A DNA stretch of 64,000 bases from Erysipelotrichaceae bacterium. GTDB taxonomy: Bacteria > Bacillota_I > Bacilli_A > Erysipelotrichales > Erysipelotrichaceae. The notes beneath the pieces were generated by a model. The model was not told the origin of the DNA. It did not search any database and worked only from the letters and a program-made list of their open reading frames with translations. The position numbers and the translations under genes are program-made. This document shows positions 52,619 through 61,518 of this stretch, one piece after another (position 1 is the stretch's first letter; every line of letters starts with the position of its first letter). The stretch is taken from NCBI GenBank assembly GCA_024684175.1, contig JAIKXJ010000063.1, forward strand, positions 1 to 64,000, in the 5' to 3' direction.

Positions 52619-53005
52619 ATGCTTAATCGCCATGAATATCGCGAAAAGATCGTTTTTGCCCTGTACCAGCATCTTCTGCTTCATAAGGATATGAAAGCCT
52701 GTTTTGAAGACAATTTTGCGGAAGATGACAATGAATACATGGTCGCCGTCAGGGATGATCTTGCGCAAAACAAAGAAGAGTATATTTCCGAAATCTCAGC
52801 TTATCTTAAAAAATGGACTTTCGACCGTCTCAATCTCGTTGAACAGGCTATCCTTTTGGAGACCGTTTCCGAGATCAAACTCGGCATCAATGACAAGGCC
52901 GTCGTGATCGACGAAGCGATCATCCTGGCCAAAGAGTATTGTGACGAAGAGTCTTATAAGTACATCAACGGAGTTTTGGATCATATATGCAGCAGCTCTC
53001 GGTAA
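52619..53005 (+). CDS. nusB: Transcription antitermination factor NusB
   Basis: A 128-aa all-helical RNA-binding protein of the rRNA antitermination complex. RHEYREKIVFALYQHLL starts it and KAVVIDEAIILAKEYCDEES is the conserved C-terminal block. The start is set by the -10 box 6 nt upstream. It heads the nusB-xseA-xseB-ispA operon; folD, usually between nusB and xseA, is absent. Confidence 0.92.
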   Translation: MLNRHEYREKIVFALYQHLLLHKDMKACFEDNFAEDDNEYMVAVRDDLAQNKEEYISEISAYLKKWTFDRLNLVEQAILLETVSEIKLGINDKAVVIDEAIILAKEYCDEESYKYINGVLDHICSSSR

Positions 53006-54228
53006 GCAGTCTCTTACGATATCTTAAAAACCGTCTGGATACAGATGACCATCTGCAGAAAATCTACGTGTCTGGGGAAATCTCGAATTACCACAGACAC
53101 TTTTCAGGTCATCTGTATTTTACGTTGAAAGATCAATATGCCGCCATCAGCTGTGTCATGTTCAAATCTGCCGCCGCCTCTTTGCGTTTCGAACCGAAGA
53201 CCGGCGACAAAGTGCTGGTCTATGCCAATACATCGATCTTCGAAGCCAGTGGCCAGCTGCAGCTTTACGTACAGAAGATGAGCCTGGACGGTCTGGGCGA
53301 TCTTTATGCCCGCTACGAAGCCTTGCGGAACAAACTCAACGAAGAAGGGTATTTCGATTCGGATCATAAGAAGATCCTGCAGAAGACGTATCCGGAAAAC
53401 GTCGGCGTCCTGGTCGGAGACAAAAGTGCGGCGATGTCCGATATCAAGACTGCTTTTCAAAGGCGCTGGCCTTTATGTAAGGTGACCTACTTTCCGGTCC
53501 TGGTACAGGGTCCGGATGCGCCGAAAGACATTATAGAAAAGCTCTTACAGGCGGATCAAGAAGGTTTTGATGCCATCATCCTGGCAAGGGGCGGGGGATC
53601 GTTCGAAGATCTGTTCTGTTTCAACGATGAACAGCTCGTCAAGACGATCTTCGCCATGAAGACGTTCCTGATCTCCGGGATCGGACACGAACAGGACTTC
53701 ACGCTGGCGGATTTCGTTGCCGACCGACGTGCTGCCACACCTACCGCAGCGGTCGAACTGATCACCCCGGACATCGAAAAAGTCAAGTCTCTGATCGACG
53801 ATCTGACACTGGATCTTCACGAAGATGTCCTGACCGTCCTGGAAAGAAAGAAGATGAGCTTCGATTTTTACAGCCAGCGGCTGTTCCGTTATATGGATTC
53901 ATTGTCTTCCATACAGGAGCGTATCGATGCCTGTATAGCACAGATCAAAAGCTCCATCCTGCACAAATGTGACCGGGATCTCGATCAGATCATCCATCTA
54001 GAAGACAGGATGGCCATGAAACTTGATTTCAGGCTCAATGAAGCAAGATTATCTTACAAGCGGTTTACGACATTGTTAGAAGCATATAACGCTGAAAACG
54101 TCTTAAAACGCGGTTATACCATCGTCTTTCAGGATGACCGCGTCATCAAAAACAAGAAAGACCTCAAACCGGAAGGGTTCGAGATCCGCTTTGCCGACGG
54201 GATCGTGAAAGCGAAAGAAAGGGACTGA
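52987..54228 (+). CDS. xseA: Exodeoxyribonuclease VII large subunit
   Basis: A 413-aa nuclease subunit. The N-terminal OB fold has IYVSGEISNYHRHFSGHLYF; the catalytic region has ILARGGGSFEDLFCF, SGIGHEQDFTLADFVAD and RRAATPTAAVEL. A helical C-terminal domain binds XseB. It overlaps nusB by 19 nt. Confidence 0.95.
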   Translation: MQQLSVSSLLRYLKNRLDTDDHLQKIYVSGEISNYHRHFSGHLYFTLKDQYAAISCVMFKSAAASLRFEPKTGDKVLVYANTSIFEASGQLQLYVQKMSLDGLGDLYARYEALRNKLNEEGYFDSDHKKILQKTYPENVGVLVGDKSAAMSDIKTAFQRRWPLCKVTYFPVLVQGPDAPKDIIEKLLQADQEGFDAIILARGGGSFEDLFCFNDEQLVKTIFAMKTFLISGIGHEQDFTLADFVADRRAATPTAAVELITPDIEKVKSLIDDLTLDLHEDVLTVLERKKMSFDFYSQRLFRYMDSLSSIQERIDACIAQIKSSILHKCDRDLDQIIHLEDRMAMKLDFRLNEARLSYKRFTTLLEAYNAENVLKRGYTIVFQDDRVIKNKKDLKPEGFEIRFADGIVKAKERD

Positions 54229-54229
54229 A

Positions 54230-54430
54230 ATGGAAAAAGAACTGACATTCGAACAGCAGATGAAACAGCTGCAGCAGATCGTGGAAAAACTTGAAGCAAA
54301 CGACATCGATCTCGATGAGTCGATCAAGCTTTATGAAGAAGGTCTGAAGCTTTCCAAGACGCTCAAGGACCGGCTGTCGGCTTTCGAAGGCAAGATCGCC
54401 GAGCTTTCCAAAGGAGAAGATGATGAATAA
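54230..54430 (+). CDS. xseB: Exodeoxyribonuclease VII small subunit
   Basis: A 66-aa helical hairpin protein: FEQQMKQLQQIVEKLEAND and DESIKLYEEGLKL are the family core. It pairs with XseA, one base downstream of it. Confidence 0.94.
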   Translation: MEKELTFEQQMKQLQQIVEKLEANDIDLDESIKLYEEGLKLSKTLKDRLSAFEGKIAELSKGEDDE

Positions 54431-55250
54431 CTTTGAAAAGCACATCGAAAACTATCTTGAAGCACAGCGTCCGTGTCTGATCTCCGACGCCATGAAGTAT
54501 TCCGTGGAAGGGGGAAAACGTTTCCGTCCGCGCATCATCTTTGCTTTGCTGAAAGGCATGGGCATCGATGAAGCAGTCGGTTACGATGCCGCGCTTGCTT
54601 TGGAGCTGATACAGACGTATTCGCTCATTCACGACGATCTGCCGGCAATGGACAACGACGATTTCCGAAGGGGAAAACCTTCGCTTCATAAAGCGTTCCG
54701 CGAAGACATCGCCATTCTGACCGGCGATCAGCTTCTGACCAATGCTTTCCGTGTCGTCTCCGAATCAGCAAGCTATGACGATGCCTGCAAAGTCAACATC
54801 ATCAGGGCTTTATCGACTTATGCCGGATCGGATGGCATGATCTACGGTCAGCTGCTCGATGTGACCAGCGACAACGAACATATCGATGCCGAAAAACTCG
54901 ACCTCATCCAGGACAATAAGACCGGCGGCCTTTTCAAGATCTCCTGTCTGATCCCAATGTACATCGCCGGAAAAAACGATGAGGATTATTATATTCAAAT
55001 GGGATCGCTGATCGGAAAGATCTTCCAGAATCAGGACGACCTCTTCGATGTGATAAAATCAGAGAAGGAGATGGGCAAATCGCTTTCCGATGCCCGCAAT
55101 GAAAAAGGCTCCGCTTTATCCGTTTATTCGCTTGATGAGCTCAAAGCTCTCATCGACACGCAGTTCGCCCAGCTCGACGCACTTCTTGACCGGGGAGATT
55201 TCGACAAGACGTATCTGAACGAGCTTCTTCTGGCATTGAAAAACCGATAG
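54423..55250 (+). CDS. ispA: Farnesyl/geranyl diphosphate synthase (IspA)
   Basis: A 275-aa isoprenyl synthase. First aspartate-rich motif DDLPAMDNDDFRRGKPS is near residue 75 and the second, FQNQDDLFDV, near 200. It condenses IPP with allylic diphosphates. ATG 54423 is 6 nt after AAGGAG; ATG 54420 is possible. The dxs and tlyA genes that often follow are absent. Confidence 0.93.
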   Translation: MNNFEKHIENYLEAQRPCLISDAMKYSVEGGKRFRPRIIFALLKGMGIDEAVGYDAALALELIQTYSLIHDDLPAMDNDDFRRGKPSLHKAFREDIAILTGDQLLTNAFRVVSESASYDDACKVNIIRALSTYAGSDGMIYGQLLDVTSDNEHIDAEKLDLIQDNKTGGLFKISCLIPMYIAGKNDEDYYIQMGSLIGKIFQNQDDLFDVIKSEKEMGKSLSDARNEKGSALSVYSLDELKALIDTQFAQLDALLDRGDFDKTYLNELLLALKNR

Positions 55251-55310
55251 ATCCGTTAGGATTTTGATCGTTTTGAACAAATAATGAAATAGAGAGATGA
55301 TTCATTCTTC

Positions 55311-56960
55311 ATGTTAAAAAGTCTTTATATCAAAAACTATGCGATCATCGATGAACTGGAACTGGATTTCAGCGACGGTTTTACTGTGTTTACCGGTGAG
55401 ACCGGAGCAGGCAAATCCATCATCGTCGGCGCCTTGTCTTATCTGATCAAAGGCAAAGCCGATCTCTCCGTCATCCGCAACGGCGCAGATAAGGCGATCA
55501 TCGAAGGCGTCTTCACGATCGAAGACTACATGAAAGAAAAACTCGATGATTCCGACATCGAATATGATGACGAACTGATCGTCCGCCGCGTCATTTCAAA
55601 AGACAGCCACAGTTTCATCAAGATCAACCAGGTCTCCGTCACATTATCGTTCCTGACCGATCTTTTCGACGAACACATCGATATCCATTCGCAAAGGGAT
55701 TCCCAATATCTGCTCAACAAAAAGAATCATCTCAAGCTCTTAGACCGCTATTGCCGATGCGAAGAGGAACTGGATGCATATGCGAAAGCCTATAAGGCAT
55801 ACAAAGCCGCGGCAAAAGAATACGATGAACTTCTGAACAACACTTACAGCGAAAGGGAGCTTGAGTTCATCCGTTACGATCTCAACGAACTCAATGAAGC
55901 GGATATCGACATCGAAGAAGAAGCGGATCTCGAGAACAAAGAAAAACGCTATAAATCCGCGGAAAAATACATCACGACCTTAAACGGTGCCATCGAACTT
56001 TTTGACGGTGATGAAGGCATCAAGGAACAGCTTTCCACGCTGGTCCGCGGGCTCAATCTCGACGACAAGATCATCAACAGTGTCAAAGAAAACACACAAA
56101 GCATCTATTACAGCCTGACCGATGAGATCGACCGTCTCAAAGATCTTCTTTCCCAATTCAGCGATGAAGACATCAACATCGAATACATCGAAGAAAGGCT
56201 TTATGCCTATTCCAAGCTCAAACGCAAACACGGTACCGACACCCAAGGCCTTTTGGACAAGCAGAAAGAGCTGGCGGAAAAAATCGCTCTTTTTGACGAC
56301 CGCGAATACGTGCTGGGTGAAAAGAAAAAAGAACTCGATCGTCTTTATGATGCAGCATATAAAAAAGCAAAGATCCTTCATGAGATCCGTGAAAAGAATG
56401 CAAAACAGCTTGAAAAGAAAGTCGTGGAACACTGCCACGATCTGATCTTGCCGAATGCCGCTTTCGATATCCGCTTTGAAGAAGGGGAACTCGATCCTAA
56501 CGGCTTCGACAGCGTCGAATTCTATGTTTCGATGAACAAAGGGGAAGAGCTCAAGCCATTGAAAAACGCCGCATCCGGCGGCGAGATCAGCAGATTGATG
56601 CTGGCGATGAAAGCTGTTTTTACTTCGCTCAGCCAGACGACATTGTCCATCTTCGATGAGATCGACACCGGCGTTTCCGGTAAAGTCGCTTTGGCCATCG
56701 GTCTGAAGATCGCTGCGATCGCAAGGTCGACGCAAGTTCTCTGCATCAGCCATCTGGCAGCTGTCGCCGCCTGCGCGAAAGAACATTTCTATATCTACAA
56801 GAGCGATGAAGCCGGATATTCCAATACTTCGGTACGCAAGCTCGATGAAAAACAGATCATCGAAGAACTGGCCATGATTTCGACCTCGGAAGTCAATGAA
56901 TCGGCAGTGCAAGCCGCAAAAGCACTCTACGACAACGCACAGGCGCTCATAAGAAAATGA
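55311..56960 (+). CDS. recN: DNA repair protein RecN
   Basis: A 549-aa SMC-like ATPase for double-strand break repair. Walker A GETGAGKSI is near residue 30, two coiled-coil arms occupy roughly 150-350, the signature is NAASGGEISRLMLA near 420 and Walker B SIFDEIDTGVSG near 445. The 60-bp gap after ispA has no clear terminator or promoter. Confidence 0.95.
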   Translation: MLKSLYIKNYAIIDELELDFSDGFTVFTGETGAGKSIIVGALSYLIKGKADLSVIRNGADKAIIEGVFTIEDYMKEKLDDSDIEYDDELIVRRVISKDSHSFIKINQVSVTLSFLTDLFDEHIDIHSQRDSQYLLNKKNHLKLLDRYCRCEEELDAYAKAYKAYKAAAKEYDELLNNTYSERELEFIRYDLNELNEADIDIEEEADLENKEKRYKSAEKYITTLNGAIELFDGDEGIKEQLSTLVRGLNLDDKIINSVKENTQSIYYSLTDEIDRLKDLLSQFSDEDINIEYIEERLYAYSKLKRKHGTDTQGLLDKQKELAEKIALFDDREYVLGEKKKELDRLYDAAYKKAKILHEIREKNAKQLEKKVVEHCHDLILPNAAFDIRFEEGELDPNGFDSVEFYVSMNKGEELKPLKNAASGGEISRLMLAMKAVFTSLSQTTLSIFDEIDTGVSGKVALAIGLKIAAIARSTQVLCISHLAAVAACAKEHFYIYKSDEAGYSNTSVRKLDEKQIIEELAMISTSEVNESAVQAAKALYDNAQALIRK

Positions 56961-57862
56961 AACTGGAAAAGGCGATCCGGGAATACATCTTTGCCATATC
57001 GACAAGCGAAGGCAAAGCCGCCAATACGGTGGAATCCTATTCCCGTGATCTGAAAAAATATGTCGGATTCCTTCTTGATAAAGGCATTCGGGATGTTGAA
57101 GCAGTCAAAGAAGAAGACGTTTTTTCCTATACGGATCAGCTCATAGAAACATATTCTTCCGCCAGCATCAACCGGATCAAGGTCTCGATCCGCAATTTTC
57201 ATCGTTTTTTGAACTTCAAATACGATCTGAAAGATCCAAGCCTCAATCTGAAGACTTCAAAAGGCAAGAAACGTTTACCGGTTTATGCGACCGGAAACGA
57301 GATCGATCAGCTTATGTCCGTGTTCAATGATGAAGATGATGATGACTTTTTTAAACACACGATCCTGGAAACGATCTACGGCCTGGGACTTCGTGTATCG
57401 GAATGCTGCGACTTAAGGATCTCGCAAGTCAATCTGCGCGACGGATTCGTCAAAGTCCTGGGGAAGGGGAACAAAGAAAGAGTCGTTCCCATTCCCGATC
57501 AGACCAGAAAGATGATGGACCGTTATTTTTCCAATATCCGGCCGCTCAGGATCAAAAAGAACACGAATCTGTTCTTCATCAACCGTCTTGGTAAGAAGAT
57601 CTATCCGCAATACGTCGAGAAAATGATCCGGGAAAAACTTGAAGAAGCAAGCCTGAAGAAACATCTGACACCTCATAAACTGCGCCATTCCTATGCAACG
57701 CATCTTCTGGAAGGGGGAGCAGACTTAAGAGTCATACAGGAGCTTCTGGGACATGCGGATATCTCGACGACAGAGATCTATACGCATGTACAGGCAGAAA
57801 GGCTGAAAGATACCTATATGAAGGCACATCCGCTGGCAAAAGAGAAAGATCTCGATAAATAA
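56957..57862 (+). CDS. xerD: Tyrosine recombinase XerD
   Basis: A 301-aa site-specific recombinase that resolves chromosome dimers. N-terminal SAM-like DNA-binding domain and catalytic domain with GLRVSECCDL (Arg), LTPHKLRHSYATHLL (His/Arg) and the nucleophile tyrosine in HADISTTEIYTH. Overlaps recN by 4 nt (ATGA). No dif site was recognised nearby. Confidence 0.92.
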   Translation: MKLEKAIREYIFAISTSEGKAANTVESYSRDLKKYVGFLLDKGIRDVEAVKEEDVFSYTDQLIETYSSASINRIKVSIRNFHRFLNFKYDLKDPSLNLKTSKGKKRLPVYATGNEIDQLMSVFNDEDDDDFFKHTILETIYGLGLRVSECCDLRISQVNLRDGFVKVLGKGNKERVVPIPDQTRKMMDRYFSNIRPLRIKKNTNLFFINRLGKKIYPQYVEKMIREKLEEASLKKHLTPHKLRHSYATHLLEGGADLRVIQELLGHADISTTEIYTHVQAERLKDTYMKAHPLAKEKDLDK

Positions 57863-57896
57863 ACATAAAATGAACAAATAGAAAGGGGAAGAAAAC

Positions 57897-58502
57897 ATGA
57901 AGTATTACTATGCAGATCCTGATGACGAAGTCTGTGTCGTTTATTATGACGAGCAAAGAAAAGCATATTTTCCCGTCTTTAAGGAAAAATATGGGACCAA
58001 ACCGGTCTTTACGATCGATCTGAAGGAAGTCCAGGGCAAAAAGGAGATACAATCCCTGGATAAGTATATGGATCCTTACGGAACCGGAAAGAAAAACATC
58101 TATATGGCCGGTCCTTTGTTCAATGAAGGTGACCGTTATTCCAATCAGATAAATTCCGATGCTTTGAGAAAGAAGGGCTATGCCACGTTCTTACCGCAGG
58201 AAGTCGTCATCGACAAGGACAGCAGCAAGCTCGTGAAAGCGGCGTGTTTCTATATGGATTTCAAAGCCATCGATCTATGCGATATCGTCGTTGCCAACTG
58301 CAACGGAATCGATATCGATTCCGGTACGGCAGCAGAGATCGGTATGTGCTATGCTTTGAAAAAAAAGATCTTTGCCTATAAGAGCGATGTACGCAATTAT
58401 TACAACGAAGAATTCAAACTGAACAACTTCGTCGGCGGCCTGGTCGATAATAAGGTTTATAGCGATATAGGGGAGATCATCGAAGAGATCGAAAAGCTGT
58501 AA
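57897..58502 (+). CDS. Nucleoside 2-deoxyribosyltransferase-domain protein with N-terminal extension
   Basis: A 201-aa protein. Residues 66-200 match the nucleoside 2-deoxyribosyltransferase fold: IYMAGPLFNEGDRYSNQ at the start, and DSGTAAEIGMCYAL with the catalytic glutamate. The first 65 residues (rich in Tyr and Asp) are not part of the family. It would swap bases on deoxynucleosides, or hydrolyse deoxynucleotides as related enzymes do. SD GAAAGGGG. Confidence 0.75.
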   Translation: MKYYYADPDDEVCVVYYDEQRKAYFPVFKEKYGTKPVFTIDLKEVQGKKEIQSLDKYMDPYGTGKKNIYMAGPLFNEGDRYSNQINSDALRKKGYATFLPQEVVIDKDSSKLVKAACFYMDFKAIDLCDIVVANCNGIDIDSGTAAEIGMCYALKKKIFAYKSDVRNYYNEEFKLNNFVGGLVDNKVYSDIGEIIEEIEKL

Positions 58503-58599
58503 ATCAGCCTCAAAATACCTACATAAAATAATTGCATAACATACATTATGCGAAATGATATGTAAATATCGATATATTTATCTATAATATATATAAAAA

Positions 58600-58630
58600 C
58601 GCCGTTTCTATATTGAAACGGCGCATTTTT
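58600..58630. terminator. Bidirectional terminator between NDT gene and HU gene
   Basis: The 9-bp stem CGCCGTTTC / GAAACGGCG has T runs on both sides. It ends the minus-strand HU gene and any readthrough from the deoxyribosyltransferase gene. Confidence 0.88.
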
Positions 58631-58648
58631 TAATCATTTACGGATCGA

Positions 58649-58933
58649 TTATTTAACGGAATCCTTTAAAGCCTTTGCTGGTTTGAAAGCCGGAGACTTG
58701 CTCGGAGCGATCGTGATCTTTTCGCGAGTTGCAGGATTGATGCCGACTCTTTCTTTTCTTGTTTTGACGACGAACTTACCGAAACCGGAAATGTCGGTAT
58801 TGACGCCTTCAGCTAATTTAGCAGCGATCTCTTCGAATACTGTCGTAACGACTTCGTTTGCTTCTTTCTTAGTGTAACCGTATTTGTCAACTAATTTTTC
58901 AGCTAACTCTTTTTTAGTGATTTTGTTTTCCAT
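58649..58933 (-). CDS. hup: DNA-binding protein HU
   Basis: A 94-aa nucleoid protein. KKELAEKLVDKYGYTKKEA helix pair, the SGFGKF core and the DNA-binding arm region GINPATREKITIAPS are intact. It is a single-gene unit with a strong promoter; the SD GGAGG lies in a hairpin loop 9 nt before the ATG. Confidence 0.96.
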   Translation of the reverse strand: MENKITKKELAEKLVDKYGYTKKEANEVVTTVFEEIAAKLAEGVNTDISGFGKFVVKTRKERVGINPATREKITIAPSKSPAFKPAKALKDSVK

Positions 58934-58957
58934 ATTTGTTTACAACCTCCGTTGTAT

Positions 58958-58986
58958 ATTATATAACTATGAGTACCTAGAATCAA
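58958..58986 (-). promoter_or_regulatory. Sigma-A promoter of hup
   Basis: On the minus strand TTGATT (58986-58981) and TATAAT (58963-58958) are spaced exactly 17 bp. Confidence 0.8.
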
Positions 58987-58987
58987 C

Positions 58988-59015
58988 AAAAAAGCCTTAT
59001 TTTAAAGGCTTTTTT
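58988..59015 (-). terminator. Terminator of the smc-to-nrnA minus-strand cluster
   Basis: The stem AAAAAGCCTT / AAGGCTTTTT gives a T run on the minus strand, 30 nt after the nrnA stop and directly beside the hup -35 box. Confidence 0.88.
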
Positions 59016-59045
59016 CATCTTTTGATCGTTTTGTTGAAACGTCAA

Positions 59046-59996
59046 CTACTTCATAGAAACGACGTCTTTTTCGCTCATTTCATAAAGCGTCGCATACATC
59101 GTTTTCAGCTGTTTCCGGCTCAGTTTTTTACACGCAGCGGCATTTTTATGACCGCCGCCGCCGTAAGCAGCGCAGACTTCATTGATCGCAAGTCCCCTCT
59201 TCGAGCGTACGGAGACATCATAGAGGCCGTCTTGTTGGGTCGCGATCGACCAGATCCTCAGATCTTTGATCCTTCCGATCTCATCGATATTGTTTTTTGC
59301 CTGCAGCTGATCCATTCCGAGTTTATCAAGATCGTTCTGCATAAAGATGATATAACCGAAATGGCCTTTGATCTTCAGACGGGTACGGATCTTGGTCGTC
59401 TTCTGATAATCGTCGATGTTTTTATCCATGAGGAATTCAACGATCTCGGCGACTTTCAAGTCCCCTTCTGCGACCAGTCTGGATGCCGCATTCAAGGTAT
59501 CTGCTGTCACATTAGTCGTCCGGAAATTGATCGTATCCGTCACGATACCGCTGTAGAGATATTCACAGGTCTTTTCAGACAGCTTGAACGGCCGAAATTC
59601 TTCGGAAAGAAACATCTCAGCCAGAACTTCCGCACAGGCCGAAGCTTTCGTATCGACCAGATTGATCTGTCCGTACGGTGCATCGATCGGATGGTGATCG
59701 ATCTTGATGATACAGGAGGCTTTCAACGCCCGGACATCGTCGATGCGATCGGACGTCGAAGTATCCAGCACGAAAGCCAGTGATTCCTTGATGAATTTCA
59801 AAGAGATACGGTCGTTCTTGCTGATGAGGTCATATTTGTCTTCACCGGCGACTCTGATGTCTTTTTCGGGAAAATTATCCTTTAAAAAACGGTAAAGCGC
59901 CAATGCGGAAAACATGGCATCGCCATCCGGCCGCTGATGTCGGAATATGGAGATCTTATCGGATCGTTTGATCTTTTCTAAGATCGCTTGGTACAT
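59046..59996 (-). CDS. nrnA: DHH/DHHA1 phosphoesterase (NrnA-like nanoRNase)
   Basis: A 316-aa bifunctional-type phosphoesterase. Metal motifs are RHQRPDGDAMFSA, LDTSTSDR and IDHHPID; the C-terminal DHHA1 motif is GGGGHKNAAA. NrnA degrades 2-5 nt RNAs and dephosphorylates pAp; cyclic-di-AMP-hydrolysing relatives are an alternative. Its ATG is 1 nt after the ackA stop. Confidence 0.88.
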   Translation of the reverse strand: MYQAILEKIKRSDKISIFRHQRPDGDAMFSALALYRFLKDNFPEKDIRVAGEDKYDLISKNDRISLKFIKESLAFVLDTSTSDRIDDVRALKASCIIKIDHHPIDAPYGQINLVDTKASACAEVLAEMFLSEEFRPFKLSEKTCEYLYSGIVTDTINFRTTNVTADTLNAASRLVAEGDLKVAEIVEFLMDKNIDDYQKTTKIRTRLKIKGHFGYIIFMQNDLDKLGMDQLQAKNNIDEIGRIKDLRIWSIATQQDGLYDVSVRSKRGLAINEVCAAYGGGGHKNAAACKKLSRKQLKTMYATLYEMSEKDVVSMK

Positions 59997-59997
59997 C

Positions 59998-61191
59998 TTA
60001 TAAGCCTAAGATCCTGACAGTATCCTTGACGATCGCAAGTTCTTCGTTTGTCGGAACGACGTAAACTTTGACTTTGGAATCCGGAAGTGAAAGTTCGGCC
60101 TCGCTGTGGGTCTTTCTGTTGAGTTCATAGTTGACCTTGAGTCCGAGACCTTCTTCAAGTTTCTTGCAGATCATCTCTCTGACCAAAGTCGCATGCTCGC
60201 CCAGACCTGCAGTGAACGTCAAAGCGTCGACGTGGCCCAGCTGCATGACATAGCCGCCGACGACGTTGATGACACGGTTGACGTAAAGATCATACGTGAG
60301 TTTTGCACGCTTGTTGCCTTCGTTCATGGCTTTTTCGACATCTCTGGAGTCGGAAGAAACTCCCGATACGCCGGCCATACCGGACTTCTTGTTTAGATAA
60401 GTTTCCATCTCTTCCGGTGTACATCCTAATTTCTTCATCATGAAATAGACGACGGTCGGGTCAATATCGCCGCATCTGGTACCCATCATGATACCGCCTA
60501 ACGGAGAAAGGCCCATGGAAGTATTGATACATTTGCCGCCTTTGATGGCTGTGATCGAAGCACCGGAACCCAGGTGCAGAGTGATCAGGTTGAGATCTTT
60601 GATATCTTTGCCCATGATCTCGGCTGTACGGTTGGCAACGAATTTATGTGAAGTACCGTGTGCACCGTATCTTCTGACCTTATGATCGGTATACCATTCG
60701 TAAGGTACCGGGAACAGGTAGGAATCCGGTTCCATGGTCTGATGGAACGCGGTATCAAAGACAAAGACATGTTCGATGTTCGGAAGAGCTTTTTTGAACG
60801 CTTCATAACAAGTCAGGTGCGCTGCATTGTGAAGCGGAGCGATATCGATCAGTTCGCGGACTTTATCGACGACATACTCATCGACTTTGACGGAATCCTT
60901 GAAGTAAGGTCCGCCCTGGACGATCCTGTGTCCGGCAGCCTTGATCTCATCAAGGGATTCGACGATACCGAAATTGATCAGTGCATCAAGAAGCAGATCG
61001 ACAGCGACCTGATGATTAGGTACCGGAACGTCCTTTGAAAAATGTTCGCCATTGACGTTGATACCAAAGATCCCCATCGGTAGACCGATCCTTTCGACGT
61101 TTCCGCTGGTCAGCACCTTTCCTTCAGGCATTTCAAAGAGCTGGAATTTGAGCGATGAAGAGCCTGAGTTAACAGCCATGATTTTTGTCAT
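59998..61191 (-). CDS. ackA: Acetate kinase
   Basis: A 397-aa ASKHA kinase that makes ATP from acetyl phosphate. VNSGSSSLKFQLF starts it; VFDTAFHQTM, GTSHKFV and GLGEHATLVR are the active-site segments. SD GGGAGA. No pta is adjacent. It takes the position where ffh would follow ylxM in Bacillus. Confidence 0.96.
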   Translation of the reverse strand: MTKIMAVNSGSSSLKFQLFEMPEGKVLTSGNVERIGLPMGIFGINVNGEHFSKDVPVPNHQVAVDLLLDALINFGIVESLDEIKAAGHRIVQGGPYFKDSVKVDEYVVDKVRELIDIAPLHNAAHLTCYEAFKKALPNIEHVFVFDTAFHQTMEPDSYLFPVPYEWYTDHKVRRYGAHGTSHKFVANRTAEIMGKDIKDLNLITLHLGSGASITAIKGGKCINTSMGLSPLGGIMMGTRCGDIDPTVVYFMMKKLGCTPEEMETYLNKKSGMAGVSGVSSDSRDVEKAMNEGNKRAKLTYDLYVNRVINVVGGYVMQLGHVDALTFTAGLGEHATLVREMICKKLEEGLGLKVNYELNRKTHSEAELSLPDSKVKVYVVPTNEELAIVKDTVRILGL

Positions 61192-61203
61192 AATGATTCT
61201 CCC

Positions 61204-61518
61204 TTATCTTATCTTTTCTATTTTTCTGACAAATGAATTCAATAATTCATTATCTTCCTTTTTCATGTCTTCAATGATCTGATCGAGTTTTTTATCCTTA
61301 TCGATCAGCTTGAGTGTCTTTTCATAATCGTTGAGCTGGACCAGTGATCTTTTGATGAGGTCCTGCACGGCGCTTTTCGAGATCATGTAATTATCGGCGA
61401 TCTCGTTCATGGAAAGATCTTCATTAAAGTATTCATCGAGGATCTCCTGCTGATGTCTGGTCAGCAGTTCTCCGTAATAATCCAGAAGCAAGGAATTGTA
61501 CTGACGGTCAGGAAGCAT
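61204..61518 (-). CDS. ylxM: YlxM-family signal recognition particle accessory protein
   Basis: A 104-aa helix-turn-helix protein: LLDYYGELLTRHQQEILDEY and AQDLIKRSL-like helix (SAVQDLIKRS). In streptococci YlxM binds the SRP RNA and Ffh. It overlaps ftsY by 11 nt, as in the conserved smc-ftsY-ylxM order. Confidence 0.9.
   Translation of the reverse strand: MLPDRQYNSLLLDYYGELLTRHQQEILDEYFNEDLSMNEIADNYMISKSAVQDLIKRSLVQLNDYEKTLKLIDKDKKLDQIIEDMKKEDNELLNSFVRKIEKIR

Noticed and set aside
55980..57005. Long open frame of 341 codons antisense to recN
   Set aside because: No SD, no recognisable protein family, and complete overlap with recN. Frequent GAT and ATC codons are reverse complements of each other, so antisense frames in this genome stay open by composition.
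56957..57862. XerD-like recombinase as a sign of an integrated mobile element
   Set aside because: It overlaps recN in a housekeeping operon, and there are no attachment-site repeats, phage genes or unusual composition around it.
58884..59783. Open frame of 299 codons antisense to nrnA
   Set aside because: It lies wholly opposite a clear DHH phosphoesterase and reads as Asp/Ile-rich low-information sequence, as expected for a shadow frame.
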